Assembly: GCF_037076525.1 (NCBI RefSeq)
Contig: NZ_AP029018.1
Location: 1,947,001-2,011,000, forward strand
Direction of reading: 5' to 3'
Length of the DNA stretch: 64,000 bases
From: Selenomonas sp. TAMA-11512
GTDB lineage: Bacteria; Bacillota; Negativicutes; Selenomonadales; Selenomonadaceae
In this document: positions 15,912 to 25,031 of the stretch, piece after piece
Numbering within the stretch: the first letter of the stretch is position 1
Layout: every line of letters starts with the position of its first letter
Notes under the pieces: model-generated
What the model was told of the DNA's origin: nothing
The model's database searches: none
The model's input: the letters and a program-made list of their open reading frames with translations, nothing else
Made by a program: the position numbers and the translations under genes

Positions 15912-17753
15912 CTATTCCTTCGGGTCGAACATCGTAAACGTCATCCCGAAGGCAACGCTGAAACCGATGATATTGACGAGCAGATACTCCGGCAGACGAT
16001 CCATGTAGAGAAGTGTGCCCGGCAGCACCGTCACGCCCATACCCGTCCCGGCAAGCTGCATGAGAGATGCCGCTGCGCCTGCGCAGGCGCCGCCGGCCAA
16101 GCCGTAGATGAACGGACGCATAAAGCGGAGGTTGATACCGAAGATGGCAGGCTCCGTGATACCGAGAAACGCGGGAATTGCCGAGGAGATGTAGAGTGCC
16201 TTTTTCTTGATGTTCTTCGTTCGCATGGCGACAGCAAGCGCCGCGCCGCCCTGTGCCACAATGGCTCCCGTGATGATCGCGTTGAACGCGTCGCGTCCCG
16301 TCGACGCCAGGAGCTGTATCTCGAGCGCATTGAATACATGGTGTATGCCGCTGACGACGATGACCTGATGGAGCGCACCGACGATGAAGCCTCCGATGCC
16401 GTACGGCAGCTCAAGAAACGCGCGGACAGCGCCGAACACGGCAATCTCAAGCGTGTGCATAACGGGGCCCACGATGAGCAGCCCCACGACCATGCCGACG
16501 AGCAGCGTCAAAAACGGCGTGACGATGAGATCAATCACATCGGGCACGATGCGCTTCAGATACGCCTGCCATTTCGCGGCAAGGATACCGAGAACGAGCG
16601 CGGGCAGCACCGATCCCTGATATCCGACGACCGGCACGGAGAGCCCCAGAATATTCATATAGATGGGCTCCGCTTCTCCCGCGGCGATCGCGTAGGCATT
16701 CGGAAGCTGCGGCGCGACGAGCATCAGACCGAGCACGATTCCGATGACAGGCGTGCCGCCGAACTTCTTCATCGTGGACCAGCAGACAAGCGCGGGGAGG
16801 AAAGCGAACGCCGTATCCGTCAGAATCTGACTGAGCGTCAGCAGGTGCGGACTGAACTCCGTGCCCAGATTTTGAAACATACCGCGGAGCCCCATGAAGA
16901 GACCTGTCGCGACGAGGACGGGAATGATCGGTACAAAGACATCGCCGAACGTGCGCGATATCTTCTGCGCAAGCGTCATTTCCTCATAGGCGGCCTCCTT
17001 GCCGCCGCCCGCGAGACTGTTGTCCATCTGCATGAGCACATCGTAGACCTTGTTGACAAATCCCGTGCCGAGGATGATCTGATACTGTGCGGCGGCGAAG
17101 AACTGGCCTTTCACTCCGTCAATGTTTTCAACCGCCTTCTCGTCGATCTTTGACTTGTCGTTAAGAATCAGTCGCAATCTGGTCGCGCAGTGCTCTGCGG
17201 CGCGAATGTTTTCCAGCCCGCCGATGTGATCGAGGATCTCTCGGCAGACGCGCTCCTCGGCGGGCAGGTCCGCATATACACTCACTGTCTCCTCCGTTGG
17301 TGTCTCCTCTTCCGCGCTCTTTGAGACAACGGCATCCTCGCCCAGCTGTACCGTGATATCGCCGTAGTTCGCCGCGTTTGTCACGACGATCGGCGTCGTC
17401 GTATCGTAGCCGGCTGCCTGAATCGCCTCCGCGTCAAAGCGGATCAGCAGCTGACCCGCAGAGACACGCCACCCCTGCTCGACATGTGCTTCAAAGTGCT
17501 TGCCGTCCAGCTTGACCGTATCGAGCCCGATGTGGATCAATACCTCCGTGCCGTCGTCGCCGAGCAGACCGATGGCGTGCTTTGTCGGGAACAGCACCGT
17601 GACCGTGCCGTCAAACGGTGACGTGACCTCGCCTTTCGGTTCCGTGACAGCGGCGCCGCGTCCCATCGCCTCACTCGCGAACGCCGGATCATGTACTTCG
17701 CAGAGCGCAATGAGCCTTCCCTGCAATGGACTTTTCAGCAAAACATCCTTCAT
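15912..17753 (-). CDS. scrA: Sucrose-specific PTS enzyme, IIA-IIB-IIC fusion
   Basis: Imports and phosphorylates sucrose. The order is unusual: a glucose-type IIA domain comes first (about residues 1-145, active histidine in TEVLIHIGLDTV), then IIB (EHCATRLRLIL with the phosphocysteine, about 190-205), then the multi-span IIC from about residue 260. Most beta-glucoside/sucrose PTS fusions carry IIA at the C-terminus or lack it. Start ATG 17751-17753 follows AAAGGAGAG; the longer frame is rejected. Sucrose specificity is inferred from scrB and scrR. Confidence 0.9.
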   Translation of the reverse strand: MKDVLLKSPLQGRLIALCEVHDPAFASEAMGRGAAVTEPKGEVTSPFDGTVTVLFPTKHAIGLLGDDGTEVLIHIGLDTVKLDGKHFEAHVEQGWRVSAGQLLIRFDAEAIQAAGYDTTTPIVVTNAANYGDITVQLGEDAVVSKSAEEETPTEETVSVYADLPAEERVCREILDHIGGLENIRAAEHCATRLRLILNDKSKIDEKAVENIDGVKGQFFAAAQYQIILGTGFVNKVYDVLMQMDNSLAGGGKEAAYEEMTLAQKISRTFGDVFVPIIPVLVATGLFMGLRGMFQNLGTEFSPHLLTLSQILTDTAFAFLPALVCWSTMKKFGGTPVIGIVLGLMLVAPQLPNAYAIAAGEAEPIYMNILGLSVPVVGYQGSVLPALVLGILAAKWQAYLKRIVPDVIDLIVTPFLTLLVGMVVGLLIVGPVMHTLEIAVFGAVRAFLELPYGIGGFIVGALHQVIVVSGIHHVFNALEIQLLASTGRDAFNAIITGAIVAQGGAALAVAMRTKNIKKKALYISSAIPAFLGITEPAIFGINLRFMRPFIYGLAGGACAGAAASLMQLAGTGMGVTVLPGTLLYMDRLPEYLLVNIIGFSVAFGMTFTMFDPKE

Positions 17754-17772
17754 TCGTATTCTCTCCTTTTTG

Positions 17773-17825
17773 TGAGAACGATTCCATGCGAATCCTACTA
17801 TATCGCAGCATATACGAACTGTCAA
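17773..17825 (-). promoter_or_regulatory. scr promoter with operator and cre-like site
   Basis: Minus strand TTGACA (17825-17820), 17 bases, TATAGT (17802-17797). Immediately downstream is the palindrome GATTCCATGCGAATC (17780-17794), a candidate ScrR operator. Overlapping it, TGAGAACGATTCCA (17773-17786) resembles the CcpA cre consensus with two departures. Confidence 0.7.
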
Positions 17826-17829
17826 TTCA

Positions 17830-17867
17830 TAAAAAAATTTCCGCAAGAGATCTCATCCCTTGCGGAA
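17830..17867 (-). terminator. Terminator after csoR
   Basis: TTCCGCAAG and CTTGCGGAA form a nine-bp stem; in the minus direction it is followed by a run of seven T residues. It lies directly against the -35 box of the scr promoter. Confidence 0.85.
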
Positions 17868-17877
17868 GTTATTACAC

Positions 17878-18153
17878 CTATCCCATATTCGCGAAGCGTT
17901 CCACCGCTGTTGTGAAGCGCTCTATCGTCTTGTCCGCGTCGCCATGGGCGATGCCGTCTTTGACACAGTGCCGGATATGTCCCTCGAGAACGACTTGCCC
18001 AGCTTTGTGCAGTGCGGACTTCGCCGCGTTGATTTGCGAGAGAATATCCTCGCAGGGGACATCCTCTTCTATCATGCGATCGATTGCCTTGACCTGCCCG
18101 CAAATCTTCGCGAGCCTTCTATGGAGACCATCCATATCCATACATTGCCGCAT
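17878..18153 (-). CDS. csoR: CsoR-family copper-sensing repressor
   Basis: 91-residue all-helical DUF156 protein. The metal set Cys34 (DVPCEDIL), His59 and Cys63 (EGHIRHCV) matches the C-H-C ligands of Cu(I) sensor CsoR rather than the formaldehyde or nickel branches. It normally represses copper export genes, none of which is in the window. It lies 42 bp downstream of gyrA in the same direction. Confidence 0.88.
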   Translation of the reverse strand: MRQCMDMDGLHRRLAKICGQVKAIDRMIEEDVPCEDILSQINAAKSALHKAGQVVLEGHIRHCVKDGIAHGDADKTIERFTTAVERFANMG

Positions 18154-18195
18154 ACTTGTCGTTCCTCCTTTGATCGGGCATCAAACCAAGCCGCG

Positions 18196-20625
18196 TCAAT
18201 CCACCTTTTGGTCCATGGTCGCGAAGGAAGCCACCTTATCGTCTTCACTCGTCTTCATAATCGTCACGCCCTGCGTATTGCGACTGATGACAGATATCCC
18301 GTCGATATTCGTCCGAATAACGATGCCGCCCGTCGTGATGAGGATGAGCTCCTGTCCGCTGCGGACGACGCGAAGGCCGACAACCGCGCCGGTCTTTTCC
18401 GTGACCTTGAGGTTGATGATTCCCTTGCCGCCGCGCGTCTGGACACGGTACTCGCTCGTGTCCGTGCGCTTGCCGAAGCCTTCCTCGCTGATGGTCAGCA
18501 CCTCGGCACCGTCTTTAACCGTATCCATGCCGACGACTTCATCGCCCGCACGGAGCGAGATGCCGCGAACACCGCGAGCGATGCGCGAAAGCGGACGAAT
18601 CGTACTCTCTTCAAAGGCAATCGCCATACCGTCGCGCGTGCCGAGAAGGATCGTCTTCTCTCCATCCGTGAACTTGACGGCAATAAGATCGTCATCCTCG
18701 TCAAGGTTGATCGCATTCAAGCCGCCCTTGCGCAGGTTGACGAATTCGACAAGACTCGTGCGCTTGACGACACCCTTCTTCGTCGTGAAGAAGAGGAAGC
18801 GATCCGGCTTGAACTCTTTGACTTGCAGGACAGCCGTAATCTTTTCATTCGCCTCCAGGGAGAGCAGATTGATGATCGCCGTCCCCTTTGCCTGACGGCC
18901 GGCTTCCGCAATCTCGTACGCCTTCAGCGGATAGACGCGGCCGCGGCTCGTAAAGAAGAGAATCGTATGATGCGTCGTGGTGACAAGGATGTTCTCAACG
19001 AAGTCCGTCTCCTTCGTCCCCATACCCGTCACGCCGACGCCGCCGCGCTTCTGCTTGCGATATGTATCGAGCGGCATACGCTTGATATAGTTGCCGTGCG
19101 TGAGCGTGATGACGACATCTTCCTCGGCAATGAGATCTTCAACGTTGATTTCCGAAGTATCAATCGTAATTTCGGTGCGGCGGTCATCACCGTACTTTTC
19201 TCGAACCTCGGTGAGCTCCTCACGGATGATCTGACGAATCTTCGCCTCATCGGCAAGGACGGATTTCAACCACTCGATGGTCTTCAAAATCTCCTGATAC
19301 TCTTCCTCAATCTTCTCGCGTTCCAGTCCCGTGAGACGCTGGAGGCGGAGATCAAGGATGGCCTGCGCCTGCTTCTCGGAGAGCTTGAAGCCCGTCATGA
19401 GCGCTTCGCGCGCGATATCCGCCGTGCGCGATTCGCGAATCGTCGTGATGACAGCATCGAGATGGTCGAGGGCAATCGTCAAGCCCTCTAAGATGTGGGC
19501 CCTCGCTTCCGCCTTGTCGAGTTCGTACTTCGTCCTGCGCGTAATGACGTCTTCCTGATGGGCAATGTAGTGCGCCAGGACTTCCTTGAGCGTCAGAATC
19601 TCCGGCCGCCCGTTGACAAGCGCCAGCATATTGACGCCGAAGCTGTCCTGCAGCTGCGTGTGCTTGTAGAGCTGATTCAGGATGACGTTCGCGTTGGCGT
19701 CACGGCGCACCTCAATGACGATGCGCATGCCGCTGCGGTCGGACTCATCGCGGAGATCTGTAATGCCCTCGATTGCCTTATCGCGAACGAGCTCGGCAAT
19801 CTTCTCGATGAGACGCGCCTTGTTGACCTGATAGGGAAGCTCACTGACGATGATGCGCGGCTTGCCGTTTGACATCGTCTCGATGTGTGCCTTGGCGCGC
19901 ATCTTGACGATTCCGCGCCCCGTCGCATACGCTGACTTGATGCCCTCGCTGCCGAGGATGAGACCGGCCGTTGGGAAGTCCGGTCCCTTAATCTTCGTCA
20001 TCAGCGCATCGACGGTCGTATCGGGATTTTCCAGGAGCATGAGCGTGCCGTCAATAACCTCCCGCATATTGTGCGGCGGAATGTTCGTCGCCATGCCGAC
20101 GGCAATGCCCGACGTACCGTTGACGAGAAGCTGCGGGAACTTCGCCGGAAGTACGGTCGGCTCTTTCAGCGACTCATCGTAGTTCGGCGCGAAGTCCACT
20201 GTATCCTTGTCGATGTCTTGGAGCATGAGCTCCGAGATCTTCGACATACGAACTTCGGTATAGCGCATGGCAGCCGCCGGATCACCGTCGACGGAGCCGA
20301 AATTGCCGTGACCGTCCGCGAGCATATAGCGCATGGAAAAATTCTGTGCCATGCGCACGATGGCATCGTAGACAGAGCTGTCACCGTGCGGGTGGTATTT
20401 ACCCAAGACCTCACCGACGATACGAGCCGATTTCTTATACGGCTTACCGGAGGTCATGCCCGCTTCCTGCATTGCATAGAGGATGCGGCGATGCACCGGC
20501 TTCAAGCCATCGCGTACATCCGGCAGTGCACGAGCGACAATGACGCTCATCGCATAGTCGATGTAGGAGTTTTTCATTTCGTGTTCAAGGTTGATCGGAA
20601 CGATTTTTCCCTGTCCAAAATCCAC
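18196..20625 (-). CDS. gyrA: DNA gyrase subunit A
   Basis: 809 residues. The N-terminal breakage-reunion domain shows [30 protein letters not shown] and the catalytic tyrosine in [10 protein letters not shown]. The quinolone-determining region reads [13 protein letters not shown], with serine at the position whose change commonly gives resistance. A C-terminal beta-pinwheel follows, with the GyrA-box-like sequence QTRGGKG. gyrB is not visible upstream; a MITE and an IS occupy that side instead. Confidence 0.97.
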   Translation of the reverse strand: MDFGQGKIVPINLEHEMKNSYIDYAMSVIVARALPDVRDGLKPVHRRILYAMQEAGMTSGKPYKKSARIVGEVLGKYHPHGDSSVYDAIVRMAQNFSMRYMLADGHGNFGSVDGDPAAAMRYTEVRMSKISELMLQDIDKDTVDFAPNYDESLKEPTVLPAKFPQLLVNGTSGIAVGMATNIPPHNMREVIDGTLMLLENPDTTVDALMTKIKGPDFPTAGLILGSEGIKSAYATGRGIVKMRAKAHIETMSNGKPRIIVSELPYQVNKARLIEKIAELVRDKAIEGITDLRDESDRSGMRIVIEVRRDANANVILNQLYKHTQLQDSFGVNMLALVNGRPEILTLKEVLAHYIAHQEDVITRRTKYELDKAEARAHILEGLTIALDHLDAVITTIRESRTADIAREALMTGFKLSEKQAQAILDLRLQRLTGLEREKIEEEYQEILKTIEWLKSVLADEAKIRQIIREELTEVREKYGDDRRTEITIDTSEINVEDLIAEEDVVITLTHGNYIKRMPLDTYRKQKRGGVGVTGMGTKETDFVENILVTTTHHTILFFTSRGRVYPLKAYEIAEAGRQAKGTAIINLLSLEANEKITAVLQVKEFKPDRFLFFTTKKGVVKRTSLVEFVNLRKGGLNAINLDEDDDLIAVKFTDGEKTILLGTRDGMAIAFEESTIRPLSRIARGVRGISLRAGDEVVGMDTVKDGAEVLTISEEGFGKRTDTSEYRVQTRGGKGIINLKVTEKTGAVVGLRVVRSGQELILITTGGIVIRTNIDGISVISRNTQGVTIMKTSEDDKVASFATMDQKVD

Positions 20626-20655
20626 ATTCTCACCCCAAAAATCATGATAAGGATA

Positions 20656-20820
20656 TTAGGAATCACTGATAAATTCAGCCCGTCATTGCAGCACATCTTT
20701 TTGCCCGCACTTCGGCGGCAAATCCTCCACAGAGCACCACTCTGCGTCCGGTTTGCCACCTTGTTCGGACGAAAAATCTATGCCGATCTGGCAGACTTCA
20801 TTTTATCAGCGTTTCCTTAA
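20656..20820. repeat. MITE-like element, full-length copy
   Basis: About 165 bp with terminal inverted repeats TTAGGAATCACTGATAAAT / ATTTTATCAGCGTTTCCTTA. It is closely similar along its length to 57076-57241 and, inverted, to 24715-24881. No open frame of note. It lies between gyrA and the IS element. Confidence 0.85.
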
Positions 20821-20862
20821 TAGCAAATCATTATACCACTTTTCATAAGAAAACGCCAGTGC

Positions 20863-20887
20863 AAGAGTCCGCTTCCGTGTTAAATCT
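20863..20887 (+). repeat. Left 25-bp direct repeat flanking the IS
   Basis: Identical to 22046-22070. Begins AAGAGTCCGCTTCC and ends GTTAAATCT. The right copy contains the native end of the aminopeptidase gene, so this left copy was probably created at insertion. Confidence 0.9.
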
Positions 20888-22045
20888 TGTAGGATTACAA
20901 TAGATGTGAGACTGGAACAGGATATACAAAAGCGATGAAATCCTTTAGAATGTGTTTAGCACCAACAACATGACCAAAGGAGGTTTCATCGCCATGTCCA
21001 GTATAACACAAATCAAACGCTATCTGCCACATGAACTTAAGACACGCATCTATGCCGTCCAGCTTTATCGCCATGAAGAGGATATATCCTTTGTCTGCCG
21101 TCGTTACAAAATCTCCAAAGCCTCACTTATGCGTTGGAACAAAAAATATGACGGCACGCCGGAATCCTTGATGGACAAATCCCATCGACCACACACACAA
21201 CACCCGAAAGCACATACCGAAGAGGAACAAACTTGGATTTGCAACCTCCATAGGCGCAACCCGCATATTTCCGTCGGAGAAATGTATGGTAAACTCAAAA
21301 TGCACAAAGGCTATCAACGCCACCCGGGCTCGCTCTACCGCGTACTTATCCGTCTTGGCTTGCGTCCGTCACGCACCGACACCAAAACAGCATCCAGGAA
21401 ACCGCAACCCTATCATACCCCGCAACAACCCGGCGTAAAATGGCAGATGGATGTCAAATATGTTCCCTCTGCCTGTTATGTCGGAAGTACGCCACAAGCA
21501 TTTTTTCAGTACACCGTTATAGACGAGGCCTCCCGCGAGCGTTACATCCATCCCTATGAAGAGGTTAGCAGTGCCTCCACTTGCGATTTCCTGCTCCGTG
21601 CAATCACCTTTTTCGGCTACCAGCCGCAGACCCTCCAGACTGACAATGGTCCGGAGTTTGCCCACACGTGCAAGACAGAACGAGTCCACCCGCTTGATGC
21701 TCTCTGCGAGAAACTCGGTATCCGGCACAAACGCATCCGACCTCGAACACCACGGCATAATGGGAAGGTGGAACGCAGCCACAGGAACGATCAGGAGCGA
21801 TTTTACAACAAACTGAAATTCTTCTCCCTCGATGATTTGAAAGAGCAAATGCGCCGTTATCTCCATCGATCTAATCGCATTCCCACCAAGGTTCTCGGAT
21901 GGAAGTCTCCTTTCGAGAAACGCAAGGAACTGCTGCAAGAATATCCGGTAGTCAAAGCTAAGAGAATTACAGTGGATGCTATGACATTTATTTATGGGTC
22001 TCCCGCTTCTTAAATTTTCGGTCTCACATCATTGACATTCCTACA
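20888..22045 (+). mobile_element. Insertion sequence, 1158 bp, single DDE transposase
   Basis: Terminal inverted repeats are visible: the left begins TGTAGGATTACAATAGATGT and the right (inverted) TGTAGGAATGTCAATGATGT, each running on through GAGAC. One plus-strand transposase fills it. The flanking 25-bp direct repeats are far longer than those of most families; IS1202-type elements are known for duplications in the mid-20s. Family assignment is tentative. Confidence 0.9.
20994..22013 (+). CDS. DDE transposase of the IS element
   Basis: 339 residues from ATG 20994, which follows AAAGGAGG; a longer frame starts 14 codons earlier. N-terminal helix-turn-helix region (FVCRRYKISKASLMRWNKKY), then an rve-type integrase core. 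Catalytic residues by eye: Asp in WQMDVKY, Asp in LQTDNGPEF and Glu in HNGKVERSH, 43 residues after the second Asp. The frame is intact, so the element may be active. The overall layout resembles IS481/IS3-like transposases. Confidence 0.9.
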   Translation: MSSITQIKRYLPHELKTRIYAVQLYRHEEDISFVCRRYKISKASLMRWNKKYDGTPESLMDKSHRPHTQHPKAHTEEEQTWICNLHRRNPHISVGEMYGKLKMHKGYQRHPGSLYRVLIRLGLRPSRTDTKTASRKPQPYHTPQQPGVKWQMDVKYVPSACYVGSTPQAFFQYTVIDEASRERYIHPYEEVSSASTCDFLLRAITFFGYQPQTLQTDNGPEFAHTCKTERVHPLDALCEKLGIRHKRIRPRTPRHNGKVERSHRNDQERFYNKLKFFSLDDLKEQMRRYLHRSNRIPTKVLGWKSPFEKRKELLQEYPVVKAKRITVDAMTFIYGSPAS

Positions 22046-22070
22046 AAGAGTCCGCTTCCGTGTTAAATCT
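22046..22070 (+). repeat. Right 25-bp direct repeat flanking the IS
   Basis: Identical to 20863-20887 and includes the TAA stop of the aminopeptidase gene at 22063-22065. The IS therefore inserted just past the 3' end of that gene without breaking it. Confidence 0.9.
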
Positions 22071-23412
22071 GATAAAAAGCTGTCAGAAGGCGGCACAGCG
22101 ATGCCTGGTCCTCTGCACCCATCGTCTCCCGCGCCGAGTGCATCGCCAGGATCGGCACACCGATATCCAGCGTGCGCATAGGCAGCAGCGTCGACGCGAT
22201 GGAGCCGAGCGTCGAGCCACCCGACATGTCCGCGTGATTGACCGCCTGCCGGACAGGCACACCGGCGCTCTCCGCGATGGATTTCAGCATCGCGATCGAC
22301 AGTGCGTCACTTGCGTACGACTGCCGCGCGGAGGACTTGATGACGACACCGTCTCCGAGCCGCGCGTGATTCGTCGGATCGTATTTATCATCATGCGCGG
22401 GGTGATAACCGTGCGCCACGTCGACCGAGAGCATCAATCCGGCTGCGATATCGCGGAAGAGCTCCTCCTCCGTCCGTCCGAGCGCTTGATAGATGCGCAG
22501 CAGCACATCGCGGAATGCAAGCGACCCCGCCCCCTGCTTCGTACCGCTCCCCACCTCTTCGTGATCGAAGAACGCGGCGGCCGCAATCCCCTGCCGATCC
22601 TTGCTCATCGATGATTTCGCGGCGATGATGGCAGCAAGCTCCGCCTGCACCGAGGTCAGATTATCGAGGCGCGGCGAGGAGAAGAGCTCGTTCGCAAAGC
22701 CGACGCTCTCGCCTCCCTCTCTGACGTAGAGTCCCAGTTCATAGGAGAGGATATCCTCCGGCGTTACACCGAGTTCCTCAGCAAGCGTTTCGAGAAAGGC
22801 CTCCGCATCGCTCTCCGCCGCCTCCTCTTCACCCGACAGAAGCCCGACAAGCGGGAGCAGTTCCTTCTGCGGCTTGATCTCTACGCCTTCATTGACCTTT
22901 CGGTTCATATGGATCGCAAGAGACGGTATTGTCGCGACGGGACGACCGAAGTCTACGAAACGCACCTCCGGGAGAAGCGCATCCGCCCCCTTCAGCGCCA
23001 CGCTGCCGGCGATGGAGAGCGGACGATCGAGCCACGTTTGACGGATGAGCCCGCCGTAGACCTCTATGTTGAGGCGCATGTACCCCTCACTCTTCATTGT
23101 CGCCTTCGGCTTGATGCGAAGATTGGGAAAGTCCGTATGCGACGCCGCGATGCGCAGACTGCGCGGTGACCCCGCCGTATAGCTGTCACCCACGACAAAG
23201 GCGACGAGCGATGAATCGTAGATCCTCACATAGTAGGCTCCACCCTTTCGGATCTCCCACGCCGCCGTGAGCGGCAGCTCTGTAAATCCCGCCGCCCGAA
23301 GCTCCTCTACAGCCGTCGCCACGACGTGAAACGGCGACGTTCCCTTCTCAATAAAGTCCTTCAGCGACATCACATTCTCCGGACTGTTTGACATATGCAG
23401 CTTCTCTTCCAT
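22063..23412 (-). CDS. apeB: M18-family zinc aminopeptidase
   Basis: 449-residue cytosolic metallo-aminopeptidase related to aspartyl aminopeptidase. Probable di-zinc ligands are visible: His in AASHTDFPN, Asp in SPRLDNLTS, the Glu pair in FFDHEEVGSG, Asp in LSVDVAHGYH and His in PILAMHSARE. The ATG at 23410-23412 follows AAGGTGAG. It diverges from the gtrA-like gene. The specific substrate is not visible. Confidence 0.92.
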   Translation of the reverse strand: MEEKLHMSNSPENVMSLKDFIEKGTSPFHVVATAVEELRAAGFTELPLTAAWEIRKGGAYYVRIYDSSLVAFVVGDSYTAGSPRSLRIAASHTDFPNLRIKPKATMKSEGYMRLNIEVYGGLIRQTWLDRPLSIAGSVALKGADALLPEVRFVDFGRPVATIPSLAIHMNRKVNEGVEIKPQKELLPLVGLLSGEEEAAESDAEAFLETLAEELGVTPEDILSYELGLYVREGGESVGFANELFSSPRLDNLTSVQAELAAIIAAKSSMSKDRQGIAAAAFFDHEEVGSGTKQGAGSLAFRDVLLRIYQALGRTEEELFRDIAAGLMLSVDVAHGYHPAHDDKYDPTNHARLGDGVVIKSSARQSYASDALSIAMLKSIAESAGVPVRQAVNHADMSGGSTLGSIASTLLPMRTLDIGVPILAMHSARETMGAEDQASLCRLLTAFYQI

Positions 23413-23488
23413 GTACTCACCTTTTTGCAGTTTCTATGCTATAATCATATTGATTATATTATTCCCCTATAAAAGGAGTTTTCCTTCC

Positions 23489-23887
23489 ATGCGGATCATC
23501 GATCAGATACGCCGTCATTTTTTCACGCGCGAATTTTTCCTCTTTCTCGTCATCGGCTGTGTAAATACGTTTAACGGCGTTCTTTTCTCCAATCTGTTCA
23601 CCATGCTCTTTCCCGTCAATATCGCCTTCGTCATCGGCTACATCCTGGCGAATCTCGTCGCTTATGTCCTGTGCAGCCGCTTTCTGTTTCATGCGCGGCT
23701 CTCGGTGCAGCGATGCGTGAAGTTCGCCGTCAGCTACATTCCGAACTTCCTCATCCAAAACCTCATCGTTTTCATCTCGTACAATCTCTATGCGCTTCAG
23801 CCGATCATCGCTTTTCTCCTCGCCGCCGTTCTCGGTGTCCCGATCACCTTCCTTCTCGTCAAGCTGTTCGCCTTCGGACGGAGATAA
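23489..23887 (+). CDS. GtrA-like membrane protein
   Basis: 132 residues from ATG 23489, chosen because AAAAGGAG precedes it. Four hydrophobic helices with short loops, typical of the GtrA/DPMS family (PF04138), proposed to move polyprenyl-linked sugars across the inner membrane. The first helix follows FFTREFFLFLVIGCVNTF. No glycosyltransferase partner is adjacent, so the substrate is unknown. Confidence 0.85.
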   Translation: MRIIDQIRRHFFTREFFLFLVIGCVNTFNGVLFSNLFTMLFPVNIAFVIGYILANLVAYVLCSRFLFHARLSVQRCVKFAVSYIPNFLIQNLIVFISYNLYALQPIIAFLLAAVLGVPITFLLVKLFAFGRR

Positions 23888-23922
23888 ATCAATGAACCGG
23901 GGAATCATGCCTATTCGGCGCC

Positions 23923-23966
23923 AAAAAAGAAGCCACGACGGCACAACGTGCGCCGCCATGGCTTCT
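23923..23966. terminator. Bidirectional terminator between convergent genes
   Basis: AAGAAGCCACGACGGC and GCCGCCATGGCTTCTT form a stem flanked by A- and T-runs on the two sides, serving the plus-strand gtrA-like gene and the minus-strand secreted protein. Confidence 0.8.
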
Positions 23967-23968
23967 TT

Positions 23969-24346
23969 TCATGTGTTGTTTTCCCTCAGCGTCTTCCACA
24001 TAGTTTCATGTATTGCCACATAGGGAGCGGCGCTCTCCGGGAAGCCTTCATTCCCGCCGAGCCGGACAAAATCCCCGTCATCTATAGAGAGATACAAGCC
24101 GTCATCGCTGCCTTTATAGCAGTATTTCTCCGTGTCCAGGAGCTCGTTCCCGCGCACAAATTTTACCATCCCTGTATAGATAGTGCTTGTAACTCCCGGA
24201 ACCCTCTCTTTCGACAAGCTTTCCGTCACCACATAGACATCCATGCCGTCATAGGACGTCGCCCAGACGTCTTGGGCAAAGGTCTGCGGCATCCATAAGT
24301 ATTGGACGAGCAAAGCAAGAACGACCGTCAGAAAAATCCTTTTCAT
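23969..24346 (-). CDS. Small secreted protein of unknown function
   Basis: 125 residues. MKRIFLTVVLALLVQYLWMP with a likely cleavage after QTFAQ is a Sec signal peptide, so the product is exported to the periplasm or beyond. The mature part (SYDGMDVYVVTESLS, VGDFVRLGG-like strands) looks like a small beta-rich domain; I recognise no family. The start at ATG 24344-24346 follows AAAGGAGTTG; an earlier ATG is out of place. Confidence 0.8.
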   Translation of the reverse strand: MKRIFLTVVLALLVQYLWMPQTFAQDVWATSYDGMDVYVVTESLSKERVPGVTSTIYTGMVKFVRGNELLDTEKYCYKGSDDGLYLSIDDGDFVRLGGNEGFPESAAPYVAIHETMWKTLRENNT

Positions 24347-24375
24347 GCAAACAACTCCTTTGCTGTGCATTTCCC

Positions 24376-24717
24376 TCATATTATCGACACTTCCGGCCGA
24401 CGGCTTCCTCCCTCATGCGTGATGCCCGACTGCTTATTGATTCCTCCGCCCAAGGTTATGCGTGTCGCTGCAGAATCCGGCAGTTGATCCATACCCTTTG
24501 TATGCGATGTGACAACGGTAATCTTTTTCTTTCGCAGGTACTTCGTTATATAAAGGGTGCTCGTCCCGGAGTCGAGATAAATGACGTCTCCTGCTGCAAC
24601 AAGAGAGGCAGGATAACGAGCGATGTGTTGCTTTTCATTATACCATATGCCTTGCCGGATGACGATCCTTTTCTTTTTCATCGGCACATTGCGCATGAGT
24701 GAGTACGGTTTTGCTTT
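24376..24717 (-). pseudogene. Fragment of a DeoR-family regulator
   Basis: The frame contains the start of a DeoR effector domain: GDVIYLDSGTSTLYITKYLR, then KKITVVTSHTKGMDQL and RITLGGGINKQSG. The DNA-binding domain is absent, the C-terminal half is missing, and the first codons of the open frame come from the MITE at 24715-24881, which marks the break. It is probably non-functional. Confidence 0.75.
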
Positions 24718-24881
24718 AGGAAGCGCTGATAAAATAAAGTCTGTCAGATTGGTGTAGATTTTTCGTTCTGTCAAGAAGGCAACCCGGATGCAGAGTGGTG
24801 CTCTGTGGAAGAGTTGCCGACAAAGAGAGTGCGGAAAAGATACACCAAGATGATCGAGCTGAATTTATCAGTGCTTCCTTT
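24715..24881. repeat. MITE-like element, full-length copy, inverted
   Basis: Ends TTAGGAAGCGCTGATAAAAT and GAATTTATCAGTGCTTCCTT. Read in reverse it aligns along its length with 20656-20820 and 57076-57241 but is more diverged. It borders the DeoR fragment, which it appears to have disrupted. Confidence 0.85.
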
Positions 24882-25031
24882 ACATCGTAAACAAAAAAGA
24901 ATAGGCCGCAGCTTTGTTTTCCGGGCCGGGCTTGTATATGTCCGGCGCTGTTAAAGGGGCTTCATCCGAAGACAGGAGAATGTTTCCACGCATCGAACAT
25001 ATAAGTCGAACATATAAAGTGCAGAAATTTT

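Noticed and set aside
14850-17153. 767-codon plus-strand frame antisense to scrB and scrA
   Set aside because: Arg/His-rich translation, no domain, no ribosome site, and fully explained by the real genes on the other strand.
17860-19491. 543-codon plus-strand frame antisense to csoR and gyrA
   Set aside because: Mirror of gyrA coding sequence; the composition is unlike a folded protein.
18196-20625. Quinolone-resistance change in gyrA
   Set aside because: The determining region retains [13 protein letters not shown], with serine at the key position.
20863-20887. Xer/dif-like recombination site
   Set aside because: The 25-bp repeat is the 3' end of the aminopeptidase gene plus flank; only a short TGTTAAAT stretch recalls dif and the two-arm structure is absent.
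20656-24881. Prophage or integrative element around 20-25 kb
   Set aside because: Only one IS and two MITE copies are visible; no integrase, structural or replication genes.
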